NCBI GenBank assembly: GCA_030848705.1
Contig: CM061238.1
Location: forward strand, 47,035,133-47,099,132
From: Heracleum sosnowskyi
Taxonomy: Eukaryota; Streptophyta; Magnoliopsida; Apiales; Apiaceae
Reading direction: 5' to 3'
DNA: 64,000 bases
The notes beneath the pieces are model-generated. The model saw nothing but the letters and a program-made list of their open reading frames with translations, did no database searches and was not told where the DNA came from. The stretch's first letter is position 1; the number at the start of each line of letters is the position of its first letter. The position numbers and the translations under genes are program-made. Positions 23,101 through 31,622 of the stretch are shown here, one piece after another.

Positions 23101-23839
23101 TCTTGTTATCCTTATTAGTTAAATCAGAGAATATGCGTTTATGTAATTTAAAACATGGAATAACATCATTCTCAGCTATCTCTACTTCAGAAACACATTC
23201 AGAGAATATTAATTGACAAAATCTTGCAAAATAGACTACACCTCTGTTTTCAGTCATTTTCTCACCTATATTATTTAGAACTAGTCTAGCAACATCAAAA
23301 TTACCTCCGTAAAGAAGAGAATACCCGATTTGCAGACTATCAGTGGGAATCGCATCCCAATTCGTGCACTTCTTCCCGAACACCCTTGTTATGCAGTCGA
23401 AAAAGAAACTCCATTCCTTTCTCAAGAGCGGTCGCTTCAACTGACCAAGCTTTGTCAGTGGTCCAGAGTAGCCTATCTCTCTCATCATACGAACTAACTC
23501 AGAATCTCCAACAGAGATTGTGAAAGCATTAAAGTCCTCAAGGCCCAGAGCATCACGAACAGTAGTTGGAGTAACTACAAACTCTTCTCCTTGAAATTCA
23601 AAAATTATGGACGGAGACCCAGACTCTCCTCCATTATCATAAGTACCTGTCTGCCAGAAAGATCTGATTTGAGATGCAGACAGCTTCAATGGTGCGGTGA
23701 GAGCAGTTCCAACATCAGAGTTTGACAAGAAATCCTGAATCAGATGAAACGCCTCCGGTGCGTTCTCATTCGCCAAAGGAGCTGAGTAATTATTAGGAAC
23801 AAATTCTAACCCAGAAGCAGTGAACATGGTAGTAGCCAT
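20147..23839 (-). CDS. S2 ORF3, envelope-position protein of unknown role
   Basis: Intact ORF of 1,230 codons starting at ATG 23839 (MATTMFTASG). I cannot assign a function. Residues 1-240 look globular, with GYSGPL, a KEWSFFFD stretch and an FxRFCQLI-like segment. The same layout occurs in S3 ORF3, so it is a shared domain. Residues about 250-620 are Glu/Asp/Ser-rich and likely disordered. Heptad-like, coiled-coil-prone sequence lies at about 660-760, then a basic, Lys/Arg/Ser-rich part, then a helical C-terminal domain (about 1040-1230) rich in charged residues. No signal peptide, membrane helix or Cys-rich ectodomain is visible, which argues against a classical envelope glycoprotein despite the Sirevirus position. 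It is probably expressed from the element promoter through a spliced or subgenomic RNA. Confidence 0.8.
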   Translation of the reverse strand: MATTMFTASGLEFVPNNYSAPLANENAPEAFHLIQDFLSNSDVGTALTAPLKLSASQIRSFWQTGTYDNGGESGSPSIIFEFQGEEFVVTPTTVRDALGLEDFNAFTISVGDSELVRMMREIGYSGPLTKLGQLKRPLLRKEWSFFFDCITRVFGKKCTNWDAIPTDSLQIGYSLLYGGNFDVARLVLNNIGEKMTENRGVVYFARFCQLIFSECVSEVEIAENDVIPCFKLHKRIFSDLTNKDNKKGDVGVLLLPEFVRQFQVDSQQQQIANAEAGPSVSPSQRSKKSKVRAVKSDRVNPSTAEAGVSNTDDMPQKNRLKKRRANRAKSDAANEESDTDDETLHQRKRRLVAAHLFGAENISSTVAANFEVELQEDEAVNMDRVSMENVAPEVVLQEEIFDTPVPTKDRVNAEAGMMNFEREAPTSKTDDVVEEDADHSDSRVLEKLDFFVGGDIPDAHPTISTCDTEDVEADQATLVIEDSVGSHTEVLSVNNANSEQGEEVDQSLEDVAENVQEAVDKLISEDIILEAPQQSVVEVVTKEAELMQTANSEIPEPVAEKVIDEAAQGNLETTAENVPAENTAENDNDDDSSAHSQEELSDSRANSDEQREVNRATAEHYQDMYYNRWAAADCIFSAQRAADFLGDSVKTISNPDILTSLKATVIQIKSLHNRFDESHKEVTALRNEVGLRDLTLKNDRAYYNSMFKKQAKDSDEIQKRLGKVEDNQTAMSAQLTSISTAIELLTSVLLSDDVKKGESVPSDKCKDTQTLRRRDDGSDGGNKGDGKSLRLNSDRRLPRRSNSDRRSNSGKGNANANSASGSKLKSLIISDKPITDEEIAAKIFLQEHGNEATVEDMEAEMLSLAEEHEKRLKDGTYKRKAVKVPRRKEKGIFIKEISQQSIQDSRKPMIAKNDKGKGKLVEEGQLPMKNFSTSDKAQVEVFEARSTSDAAQVDVSTKIVTTSDKAQVVQTQLAPQLQSTFRRPVLSETLTLQPVDFSQTRTVLGKESFDKSGLGSHREKRINNRSGDQSSLAISGIITQESLDMLESVQMIFHKVLKKEFLLYFMADGRVYKVAESDINLKSYEELEYVLYLLKVKNRSTHDAALVIRERMLRSKIMLGGGVSSAYIPKYRDAYGKIVEMKRNSARFRTALEMKVLEFNLESDKPFYIKLGNEMRKNSIYSLRAAIYQTGEGDPELKELKENMIVELERAERRLLTDYIRTVPDIQEIK

Positions 23840-25221
23840 CAGAAAAGTTTAGAAGAAAGACAGAGAAAATTATAGAATGTATGCAGTGAAAGTGTTTGAT
23901 ACAGTGTTTGTGAGTAAAAACTTATGAAAAGATGAAGTGTGTAAAAGAATGAACCGTTTATGTGTAGTAAGTTTAAATAATAACAGTGAAAATTAAAACT
24001 GAATCGTTTTAATCATTACTACACACAGCAGGCGTCTTTGAAAAATGTGTGAGTGGGACAGATGTCAAACATGTATACGCTGACAGCTGTATGTAACAAC
24101 TTCCAATACACACGCGCAGTAAAAATAGCCATAATTACCGCTTTTCACACTGTTCAAAACACTCAACCTCTCTCTCCTCTGTTTAATACAAATTTGAACC
24201 GTTTGTACTCATACTCTTTCGAATTTCTAAACAAATGTCTAATCTCAAAATTATAAAATGTCTGAAACAAAGAAATCATTTTAATCATCAGAGATTAAAA
24301 CAAAATTACCTCGGCGTATTTCACACAATACATCAGTGTTTACCATTTGTCCTTCTTTGTCAATAAACTCTTTTCTCAAACTGTACAGGTGTGAATAAAT
24401 GTGTGTGCTATAGCAGAGTTTACCAAAATCAATATTTAGATCATCTCAAAGTGCATAAAATCCACAAACTTAAGCAGTAAAAACTGGTTGCCTAAACTCT
24501 CATGTAAAACATAAAATCTGATTTTAATATCTAAACTCTGTATTTTGATATCCTTTCATTTGGATATATCTTTTATTCTTCACCCCCTTTATATTTTTTT
24601 TTTATTTTTATATTTTTTTTAATTTTTCCAGTAATCAGTGGTTGGCACTAGTCACCAAAAATCAAAGATTTTAGCCCTTATTTCATACAATAAGTTCCTG
24701 GATCTTCCTAGGCACAACATGATCTCAAAGGAATTTGTGCTCTTTTTGGCATCTTTTGATTTGAGGGTGAATTATTTACAATTAATAATCAGAGTTTAGA
24801 CTTTTCATCAGTTAATAAAATTAATTTATGAGAGAAAATGCAAACAACTAATACAGACTCAGAGTATAGGATCAATAAACTAAGAGATGCTATAAATACA
24901 GAGACAGTATCATGCTGTGTTAACTTCCTGCACATTTGAGATCAGAATCTATACAACTCTTAAGGATTCACAATTACTTACTGAGAATTATGTTTCATAC
25001 AAATTTCTTCATTGGTCCATATGTTTCAGACAAAATTACAATCAGAGTATAGCATTAGACTGTAACTATCAGAGTATGACCAACACTTTATGACTAACAG
25101 AGTTAAGCATCAGAGTTTACTTTCAGAGTTTATGGCACTGGTACTCATAACAGTTAATACATGCAAGGAATCATGAGCATAAAAATCAAACATGTATAGT
25201 TTTTGAGTCTAACCCGTATCT
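23840..25221 (-). other. S2 spacer between pol and ORF3
   Basis: Noncoding, 1.4 kb. It contains an A-rich stretch in sense (24590-24630) and copies of the family motif AAACTCTG or its complement near 24413, 24532, 24789, 25097 and 25115. The leader of ORF3 occupies its end nearest 23840. No gene is supported. Confidence 0.75.
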
Positions 25222-28200
25222 CTAGTCAAAACCAGAGATCATTCCAAGTTCATTTACCAATCTTGTAAAAGTAGCTTCACTCAAAGGTTTGGTGAAGATA
25301 TCTGCAAGTTGTTGGTCTGTAGACACAAAATGAAGCTCAATATCTCCTTCTTCCACATGTTCCCTGATAAAATGATACCTTATGCTGATGTGCTTGGTCA
25401 TGGAGTGCTGTACTGGGTTACCTGTCATAGCAATAGCACTTTGGTTATCACAATAAATAGGTATTTTAGAGTACCTTAACCCATAATCCAGCAACTGATT
25501 CTTCATCCACAGAATCTGTGCACAACAGCTACCAGCAGCTATATACTCTGCTTCTGCAGTGGATGTAGAAATTGATTTCTGTTTCTTGCTATACCAAGAA
25601 ACCAATATGTCACCTAAGAATTGACAGCTTCCACTTGTACTTTTTCTGTCTATCTTACAGCCTGGAAAATCTGCATCAGAGTAACCAATTAGCTTAAACT
25701 CTGATTCTCTAGGATACCACAAACCCAAGGTTATGGTTCCTTTGAGATATTTGAAGATCCTTTTTACAGCTGTTAGATGAGTCTCTCTGGGATCTGCTTG
25801 AAATCTTGCACAAAGACATGTGGCATACATGATATCAGGTCTACTTGCTATGAGATACAGAAGAGACCCTATCATGCCTCTATAGGTTGTCATATCCACT
25901 GTAGCACCTGTGTCTTTGTCGAGCTTTGTTGCTGTAGCCATGGGAGTTGTAGCAGATGAACTATCAAGCATACCAAATTTCTTTAGAAGATTTCTGGTAT
26001 ACTTTACTTGATTGATAAAAATCCCATCATCTGTTTGCTTGACCTGTAAGCCTAGAAAATAACTAAGCTCTCCCATCATGCTCATTTGATACCTGCACTG
26101 CATAAGCTTTGCAAACTTCTTACAAAGTTTGTCATTAGTAGATCCAAAAATAATATCATCTACATAAATTTGAACTAAAAGCAAATCATCACCAGTATTA
26201 AAATAAAACAAAGTTTTATCAATTGTACCTCTTGTGAACCCACTTTCTAAAAGAAATTGAGCAAGAGTTTCATACCATGCTCTTGGTGCTTGCTTTAGTC
26301 CATACAATGCCTTGTCAAGCCTGTAGACATAATCTGGATGTTTGGAATCTACAAATCCTGGTGGTTGTTCAACAAACACTTCTTCTTCAAGCTTCCCATT
26401 GAGAAAAGCACTTTTTACATCCATCTGAAAGACTTTAAACTTCTTGTGTGCAGCATAGGCCAGAAAAATTCTTATGGCTTCCAATCTTGCAACTGGAGCA
26501 AAGGTTTCATCATAGTCAATTCCTTCCTGTTGTGAATAACCTTTAGCCACAAGTCTAGCCTTGTTTCTTGTAATCACACCTTCACTGTCAGTCTTGTTTC
26601 TGAAAACCCACTTTGTACCTACAATTGATCTGTTCTTTGGTCTAGGTACAAGTGTCCAGACTTCATTTCTTTCAAATTCATTTAACTCTTCTTGCATTGC
26701 TGTTATCCAGTTTGCATCTTGAAGAGCTTCTTCCACTTTCTTTGGTTCTGTTTGAGATAAGAAAGCATGATATAGACACTCATTATTTGTTGCACTTCTA
26801 GTTTTCACACTAGCATCAGGATCTCCAATTATGAGATCAGGTGTGTGTGCCTGTGTCCACTTTCTTGCTGTTGGTAAGTGGTTTCTTGCATTATGATTGG
26901 ATCCTCCCCCTTGATCCATGCTCTCCTGATTCATATGTTGACTTTCTGTAGCATCTGAGGCTCTCCCTGAATTGGATGGCTCAGAGTTTAAACTGTAAGA
27001 GTTTGAATCAGTTTCCTCAACTGACTCACTTGCTGTGTCTTGTTGAGCTTCTTCACGCTCCCCCTCAACTGGTTCTCTATTTTGTTCAATTTGAGAATTT
27101 CCAATTTCTCCAGTATTTACCAGTAGAGGTTCAGAGTATGCTTCGTCAGAGTTTGTCAGAACCGCTTCATCAGAGTTTGTCGGCACTGCTTCATCAGAGT
27201 TTACATCATCAGAAAATAAACCTTCATTTTCAAAGCGCAGTTGATCATATTCATCTAAGTCATCAAGTCCAGTTATTTTCTTGTCATCAAATGACACATG
27301 TATAGACTCCATGATCACTTTAGTTCTCAGATTGTAAACTCTGAATGCTTTTGTTGACACTGGATAGCCAACAAAGATTCCTTCATCAGCTTTTAACTCG
27401 AACTTAGTCAACTGTTCAGGATGAGTCTTCAACACAAAGCATTTGCATCCAAATATATGAAAGTATTTCAAATTTGGCTTCTTATTTTTCACCATCTCAT
27501 ATGGTGTTTTCCCATGCTTGTTAATCAGTGTAGCATTTTGAGTAAAGCAAGCAGTTTGAACAGCTTCTGCCCAGAAATAAGTTGGTAATTTTGCTTCATC
27601 AAGCATAGTTCTGGCAGCTTCGATTAGAGTTCTGTTCTTTCTTTCAACTACACCATTCTGCTGTGGTGTGCCAGGTGCAGAAAATTCTTGTTTCACTCCT
27701 CTTTCCTTGCAGAAAGCTTCCACTATTGAGTTTCTGAATTCAGTTCCATTATCACTCCTTATTATTTTGACTTTGTACTGTGATCCTTTGTCCAGTAGAT
27801 TTACATGATCCATCAGAGTTTGAGCAGTTTCATCCTTCTTTGATAAGAAATACACCCATGTATATCTAGTATATTCATCAACAATTACTAGAGCATATTT
27901 CTTTCTACCCATAGACATCACATTCACTGGTCCAAAGAGATCAACATGTAGAAGATGATAAGGTTCTACTACTGAAGATTCAGATTTGCTCTTGAAAGAT
28001 GACTTCCTTTGCTTAGCCTTTTGACAAGAATCACATAGGCCATCTAGACTGAGTATTGATTTTGGAAGTCCCCTTACAAGATCCTTTCTTATTAGCTCAT
28101 TAATGTTGTTCAAATTGAGATGAGAGAGCTTCTTATGCCAGTTCCAACTCTCTTCATTTGACATTCTTGCAGTCAGACACACTGTTTTTCCATCAGAGTT

Positions 28201-28560
28201 TGTTACCAAACTTGCTTCATAAATGTTGTTGTGCCTGTGTCCAACTAGAACAACTTTTCCAGTAGATTTACTGATAACTTCACAGTGTTCAGTATGAAAA
28301 TCTACATGGTTTCCTCTATCACAGATTTGACTCACAGATAGCAGATTATGCTTGAGTCCTGAGACTAGAGCTACATCTGTTATGATGACACTTCCAAGAT
28401 TTATATTGCCATATCCCAGAGTAATTCCTATGTTGCCATCTCCATAGGATACCTTTGGGCCAGCTTTCTCCTCAAAATCTGATAGCAGGGCTTTATTTCC
28501 AGTCATGTGTCCTGAGCATCCACTGTCCAAGATAAGGGTGCTCTCTTTTATGCCCTGCAA
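25222..28560 (-). CDS. S2 Pol polyprotein, intact
   Basis: About 1,112 codons with every copia Pol domain in order: protease (LDSGCSGHMTG at the very start), GAG-pre-integrase (HKKLSHLN, CDSCQKAK), integrase core (HVDLFGPVN, IRSDNGTEF, PQQNGVVERKNRT), reverse transcriptase (QMDVKSAFLNGKLEEEV, YVDDIIFGSTN), and RNase H (SDADFPGCKIDRKSTSG, STAEAEYIAAG, CDNQSAIA, DIFTKPLSE). All visible catalytic Asp/Glu residues are present. The frame opens after a TGA at 28561 and is +1 relative to gag, whose stop lies 13 bases upstream. There is no ATG; the first codon is TTG inside TTGCAG, which looks like a splice acceptor. Pol may therefore be made from a spliced RNA or by recoding. Confidence 0.95.
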   Translation of the reverse strand: MQGIKESTLILDSGCSGHMTGNKALLSDFEEKAGPKVSYGDGNIGITLGYGNINLGSVIITDVALVSGLKHNLLSVSQICDRGNHVDFHTEHCEVISKSTGKVVLVGHRHNNIYEASLVTNSDGKTVCLTARMSNEESWNWHKKLSHLNLNNINELIRKDLVRGLPKSILSLDGLCDSCQKAKQRKSSFKSKSESSVVEPYHLLHVDLFGPVNVMSMGRKKYALVIVDEYTRYTWVYFLSKKDETAQTLMDHVNLLDKGSQYKVKIIRSDNGTEFRNSIVEAFCKERGVKQEFSAPGTPQQNGVVERKNRTLIEAARTMLDEAKLPTYFWAEAVQTACFTQNATLINKHGKTPYEMVKNKKPNLKYFHIFGCKCFVLKTHPEQLTKFELKADEGIFVGYPVSTKAFRVYNLRTKVIMESIHVSFDDKKITGLDDLDEYDQLRFENEGLFSDDVNSDEAVPTNSDEAVLTNSDEAYSEPLLVNTGEIGNSQIEQNREPVEGEREEAQQDTASESVEETDSNSYSLNSEPSNSGRASDATESQHMNQESMDQGGGSNHNARNHLPTARKWTQAHTPDLIIGDPDASVKTRSATNNECLYHAFLSQTEPKKVEEALQDANWITAMQEELNEFERNEVWTLVPRPKNRSIVGTKWVFRNKTDSEGVITRNKARLVAKGYSQQEGIDYDETFAPVARLEAIRIFLAYAAHKKFKVFQMDVKSAFLNGKLEEEVFVEQPPGFVDSKHPDYVYRLDKALYGLKQAPRAWYETLAQFLLESGFTRGTIDKTLFYFNTGDDLLLVQIYVDDIIFGSTNDKLCKKFAKLMQCRYQMSMMGELSYFLGLQVKQTDDGIFINQVKYTRNLLKKFGMLDSSSATTPMATATKLDKDTGATVDMTTYRGMIGSLLYLIASRPDIMYATCLCARFQADPRETHLTAVKRIFKYLKGTITLGLWYPRESEFKLIGYSDADFPGCKIDRKSTSGSCQFLGDILVSWYSKKQKSISTSTAEAEYIAAGSCCAQILWMKNQLLDYGLRYSKIPIYCDNQSAIAMTGNPVQHSMTKHISIRYHFIREHVEEGDIELHFVSTDQQLADIFTKPLSEATFTRLVNELGMISGFD

Positions 28561-28573
28561 TCACAAACAAACA

Positions 28574-30898
28574 CTAAGTGTTAGTTTTAAGGACCCAGAC
28601 TTGCTTGGATCCTTTGTCTTTCTTAACAGTGTTAGCTTTTGCAGCGGAATCACTATCAACAGAGTTTAAACTAACATTGTCAGACTTTACACTTGCAGAG
28701 TTTGCCCTAACCCACTTCAAGTTGGTCTTTGGCTCATAATAGTTATGATAAATAGCATGATAACTCTTACAAGTATAAATAGAATGCCAAGTGCTCCCAC
28801 AGTGTGTGCATAAAGTCTGTGGTTTAACCCTTACATAATCATTCTTTACTCCTGATTTAGAAGGTAAAGAATTAATATCTTTGTTCTTATTGCAAAATCT
28901 AGCAAGATGGTTAGAACTACCACAGTTATAACATGTTTTCCTTGGAGCAGCAGCAGTAGGCAAATGATTATTTCTTTTATTTATGCCTATCTTTCCATTC
29001 CTATTCTTCTTGGACCCTTTTGGTTTCATGGCAGACTTTACCTCTTTTAACTTATGATTGAACTGTTTTCCTGTCATTAAACCAACATTAACCTGTTTTT
29101 CACAGACTTTTATTGGTTTTCTAACAGCTTCTAGTTCCATTAGATTTTCTGTTATAATATTTTCCTGTCTTTTACAGGTTTCATCTGATTCCATATCAGC
29201 TTCTCTTACTACAACAGATTTTAACTTAGTGGACTCTGGAACAAATTTCACAGGTTTAAGTTGTGGTTTAACCTTAACCTTGTCTTTAAACCTAAGTTCA
29301 TCATTTTCACAATAACCTAACCCTACAGAATCTGTTTGAAACACTTGATGAGTGTCTCTTCCAGAGTTTGTCCAAGTCTTGATTATTTTTCTTTCTTTTT
29401 CTATATCAGATTCTAGTTGCCTATATCTTTTGAGCAACTCCTGTTCAACATAAACAGCATCATCTCTTTCTTTTTGAATCTGCTTCATATTTTCAAGTTC
29501 TCCTTCAAGAAACTTGTTTCTATCTTTAAGGCTAAGATTCTCAGATTTAATTCTCTCATTCTCTAAAGTCTGATCCATATAACTAACATGTACGCTTTTC
29601 AGATATACTCTTAACTCAGATATATTATCAGTATCATAAGCATAAGTAGTTAGGGGTACCTTATTTTCAGATGATTCAGTCTCATCTTTGACAGTTGCCA
29701 TAAGCGCATAATTTACTCCATCATCAGAGTCTGAAGTATCTGCCCAGTCTTTGCCTTTAGAGATGAGTGCTTTCTCAGATTTTCCTTTCTTGCACTCCGG
29801 GGCATAGTGACCCATCTCCTTACACTTGTAGCACTGGATTTCAGATTTATCCTTCTTGCCAGACTTGGTCTCCCTTCCATCAGACTTTCTAAAACTTTTC
29901 CTTTCAGAGTTTGAATCTTTCCTTGAGAATCTCTTTCCTTTCTTGAAGTTCTTGAATCCCATCTTCTTGAAGGTCTTTACCATCAATGCAGCCATTTGCA
30001 TCATCTGTTCTTCATCATCCTCAGAGTCAGAAGCTTCATCAGAGTTTGAGTCATCATCAGAGTTTGATGACTCACTTTCAGATTTAATGACTAAATCCTT
30101 TCCCTTAGCTTTCTTTCTTGATGATTCCTTCTTGATGGGCTTCTCCTCAACTTTGAGAGCAACAGATTTTGTCTTCTTGCTTGATCTTCTGTTTCTTTGT
30201 TCTATTTCCAATTCATGAGTTTTCAGTAACCCATAAATCTCATCAAGTTCAGTTTCAGAAAGTTCGTAATTATCTCTTATAGTTGTTGTTTTCAAATCCC
30301 ATCTTTCAGGTAAAGATAAGAGAAATTTTAGATTTGATTCTTCAAGATCATATTCTTTATCAACTAGAGATAAATCATTCAGCAGTTTACAGAATCTGTC
30401 ATATGTCTCAGTCAAGGTTTCATTGGCTCTTGAATCAAAGTGCTCATACTCCTGAGTGAGTATTGTTTTCCTGTTCTTCTTTATAGCAGTGGTTCCTTGA
30501 CACCTGACTTCCAAAGCATCCCAGATTTCTTTTGCAGTTTTGCAACCAATTACTCTGTTAGACATAACATTATCTAAAGCACTGTGGAGAAGATGTCTAA
30601 CCTTTGCATCTTTTGCAATTGATGAGATGTCCTCAGGAGTCATATCTTTCTTTTCCTTTGGAACAGTCTTTTGTTCTTGACCATCAACAACATGAGACAA
30701 TTTAGTCGGCATATGAGGACCATCATATATTCTGTCAAGGTATTCTGGATCTGTAGCCTCCAGAAACATGGTCATCTTCACCTTCCAAATTGGATACTCC
30801 ACTGACCTGAGAATTGGAACCCTGATTGTTTCATATCGACTCACAGAATTAGGTTTAACCTGTTCAACCTTGGGAGGAGCTTGATTTTCTTCAGACAT
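28574..30898 (-). CDS. S2 Gag, intact, three CCHC knuckles
   Basis: Structural protein of 774 aa forming the virus-like particle and binding element RNA. It starts at ATG 30898 (MSEENQAPPKVEQ), about 50 bases inside the PBS. Residues about 20-240 are the UBN2-type copia Gag domain. A Ser/Asp/Glu/Lys-rich segment follows, then CYKCKEMGHYAPEC near residue 355. A coiled-coil-prone stretch lies at about 440-500. Unusually, two more CCHC motifs occur near the C-terminus: CYNCGSSNHLARFC (about 654) and CTHCGSTWHSIYTC (about 696). The C-terminus VWVLKTNT parallels VWVPRKD of S1/S3 Gag. The length beyond the first knuckle fits the long Gags of Sireviruses. Confidence 0.93.
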   Translation of the reverse strand: MSEENQAPPKVEQVKPNSVSRYETIRVPILRSVEYPIWKVKMTMFLEATDPEYLDRIYDGPHMPTKLSHVVDGQEQKTVPKEKKDMTPEDISSIAKDAKVRHLLHSALDNVMSNRVIGCKTAKEIWDALEVRCQGTTAIKKNRKTILTQEYEHFDSRANETLTETYDRFCKLLNDLSLVDKEYDLEESNLKFLLSLPERWDLKTTTIRDNYELSETELDEIYGLLKTHELEIEQRNRRSSKKTKSVALKVEEKPIKKESSRKKAKGKDLVIKSESESSNSDDDSNSDEASDSEDDEEQMMQMAALMVKTFKKMGFKNFKKGKRFSRKDSNSERKSFRKSDGRETKSGKKDKSEIQCYKCKEMGHYAPECKKGKSEKALISKGKDWADTSDSDDGVNYALMATVKDETESSENKVPLTTYAYDTDNISELRVYLKSVHVSYMDQTLENERIKSENLSLKDRNKFLEGELENMKQIQKERDDAVYVEQELLKRYRQLESDIEKERKIIKTWTNSGRDTHQVFQTDSVGLGYCENDELRFKDKVKVKPQLKPVKFVPESTKLKSVVVREADMESDETCKRQENIITENLMELEAVRKPIKVCEKQVNVGLMTGKQFNHKLKEVKSAMKPKGSKKNRNGKIGINKRNNHLPTAAAPRKTCYNCGSSNHLARFCNKNKDINSLPSKSGVKNDYVRVKPQTLCTHCGSTWHSIYTCKSYHAIYHNYYEPKTNLKWVRANSASVKSDNVSLNSVDSDSAAKANTVKKDKGSKQVWVLKTNT

Positions 30899-30947
30899 GA
30901 TTATTACTGTGTTTGAATCGTAAAACTGTATATATTAAACAGCCTAA

Positions 30948-30959
30948 GCTCTGATACCA
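30948..30959 (-). other. S2 primer binding site (tRNA-iMet)
   Basis: In sense TGGTATCAGAGC, complementary to initiator tRNA-Met, two bases from the 5' LTR. Complementarity stops at 12 bases (TT follows rather than CC). Confidence 0.92.
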
Positions 30960-30961
30960 AT

Positions 30962-31455
30962 TGTTAGGCCGAATACACAATATAATCAAGTATGTATGAG
31001 AATAACAATCAAGAACACTGTTTATAAATCAACAAACTGTAATTATATTAACAGTTTCTCTCTTTATGATGTTAATGAATCACAAAGAGCTACTAGGTTA
31101 CAAGAATAATATTTTCAATAATCGCATCCCTTCTAGGGATAACCTATCTGTGTTTATATAATACACAGCTACATACAATCCATCTCTAATTGATATTCCT
31201 ATAAATTAGCTATACAATTCATATCAATTAAGAATTGCTTCAGTCTTCTATTCCGTCTCCTTAGCTGTATCAATATATTCTGCTTCTTTCCATCTTCAGA
31301 ATATATTGCTTCTAGAATATTCAATTCAGCACCGACAGCTAATTCAACTATCACCACGTCAGACTTTAACAAACTCTGATTGGCTTCAATGTAAACTCTG
31401 ATGATCACCTGTTGCTTAAACACTGATGAACAAACGTCAGCAATTATATCTAACA
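30962..31455 (-). repeat. S2 5' LTR (494 bp)
   Basis: Same length as the 3' LTR and identical apart from one base seen near 31378. It should hold the element promoter on the minus strand. Confidence 0.95.
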
Positions 31456-31622
31456 TACTGTTATTGTAAGTTCGTTTCTGAGACATAACTAGCGTGAGTG
31501 TATTGATGGTGGGGTCACCATGTGTGTTGATTTATTGTTTTATGGTTCAAGTATTAAGCGTTTGTACGGAACAAGGGATCGTGACAACCCAGATCTCCGA
31601 CCCCGGGTCTGGGGGTGTTACA

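Larger units (their letters stand above)
19507..31455 (-). mobile_element. Complete Sirevirus-type copia element S2, TSD TACTG
   Basis: Full element of 11,949 bp with 494-bp LTRs that differ, as far as I can see, at one base. It has perfect TACTG target duplications, an intact PBS and PPT, and three long uninterrupted ORFs: gag, pol and ORF3. On the minus strand the order is LTR, PBS, gag, pol, a 1.4-kb spacer, ORF3, PPT, LTR. It is the youngest and only fully open autonomous-looking element in the window. The placement of ORF3 between pol and PPT is the Sirevirus plan. Confidence 0.95.
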
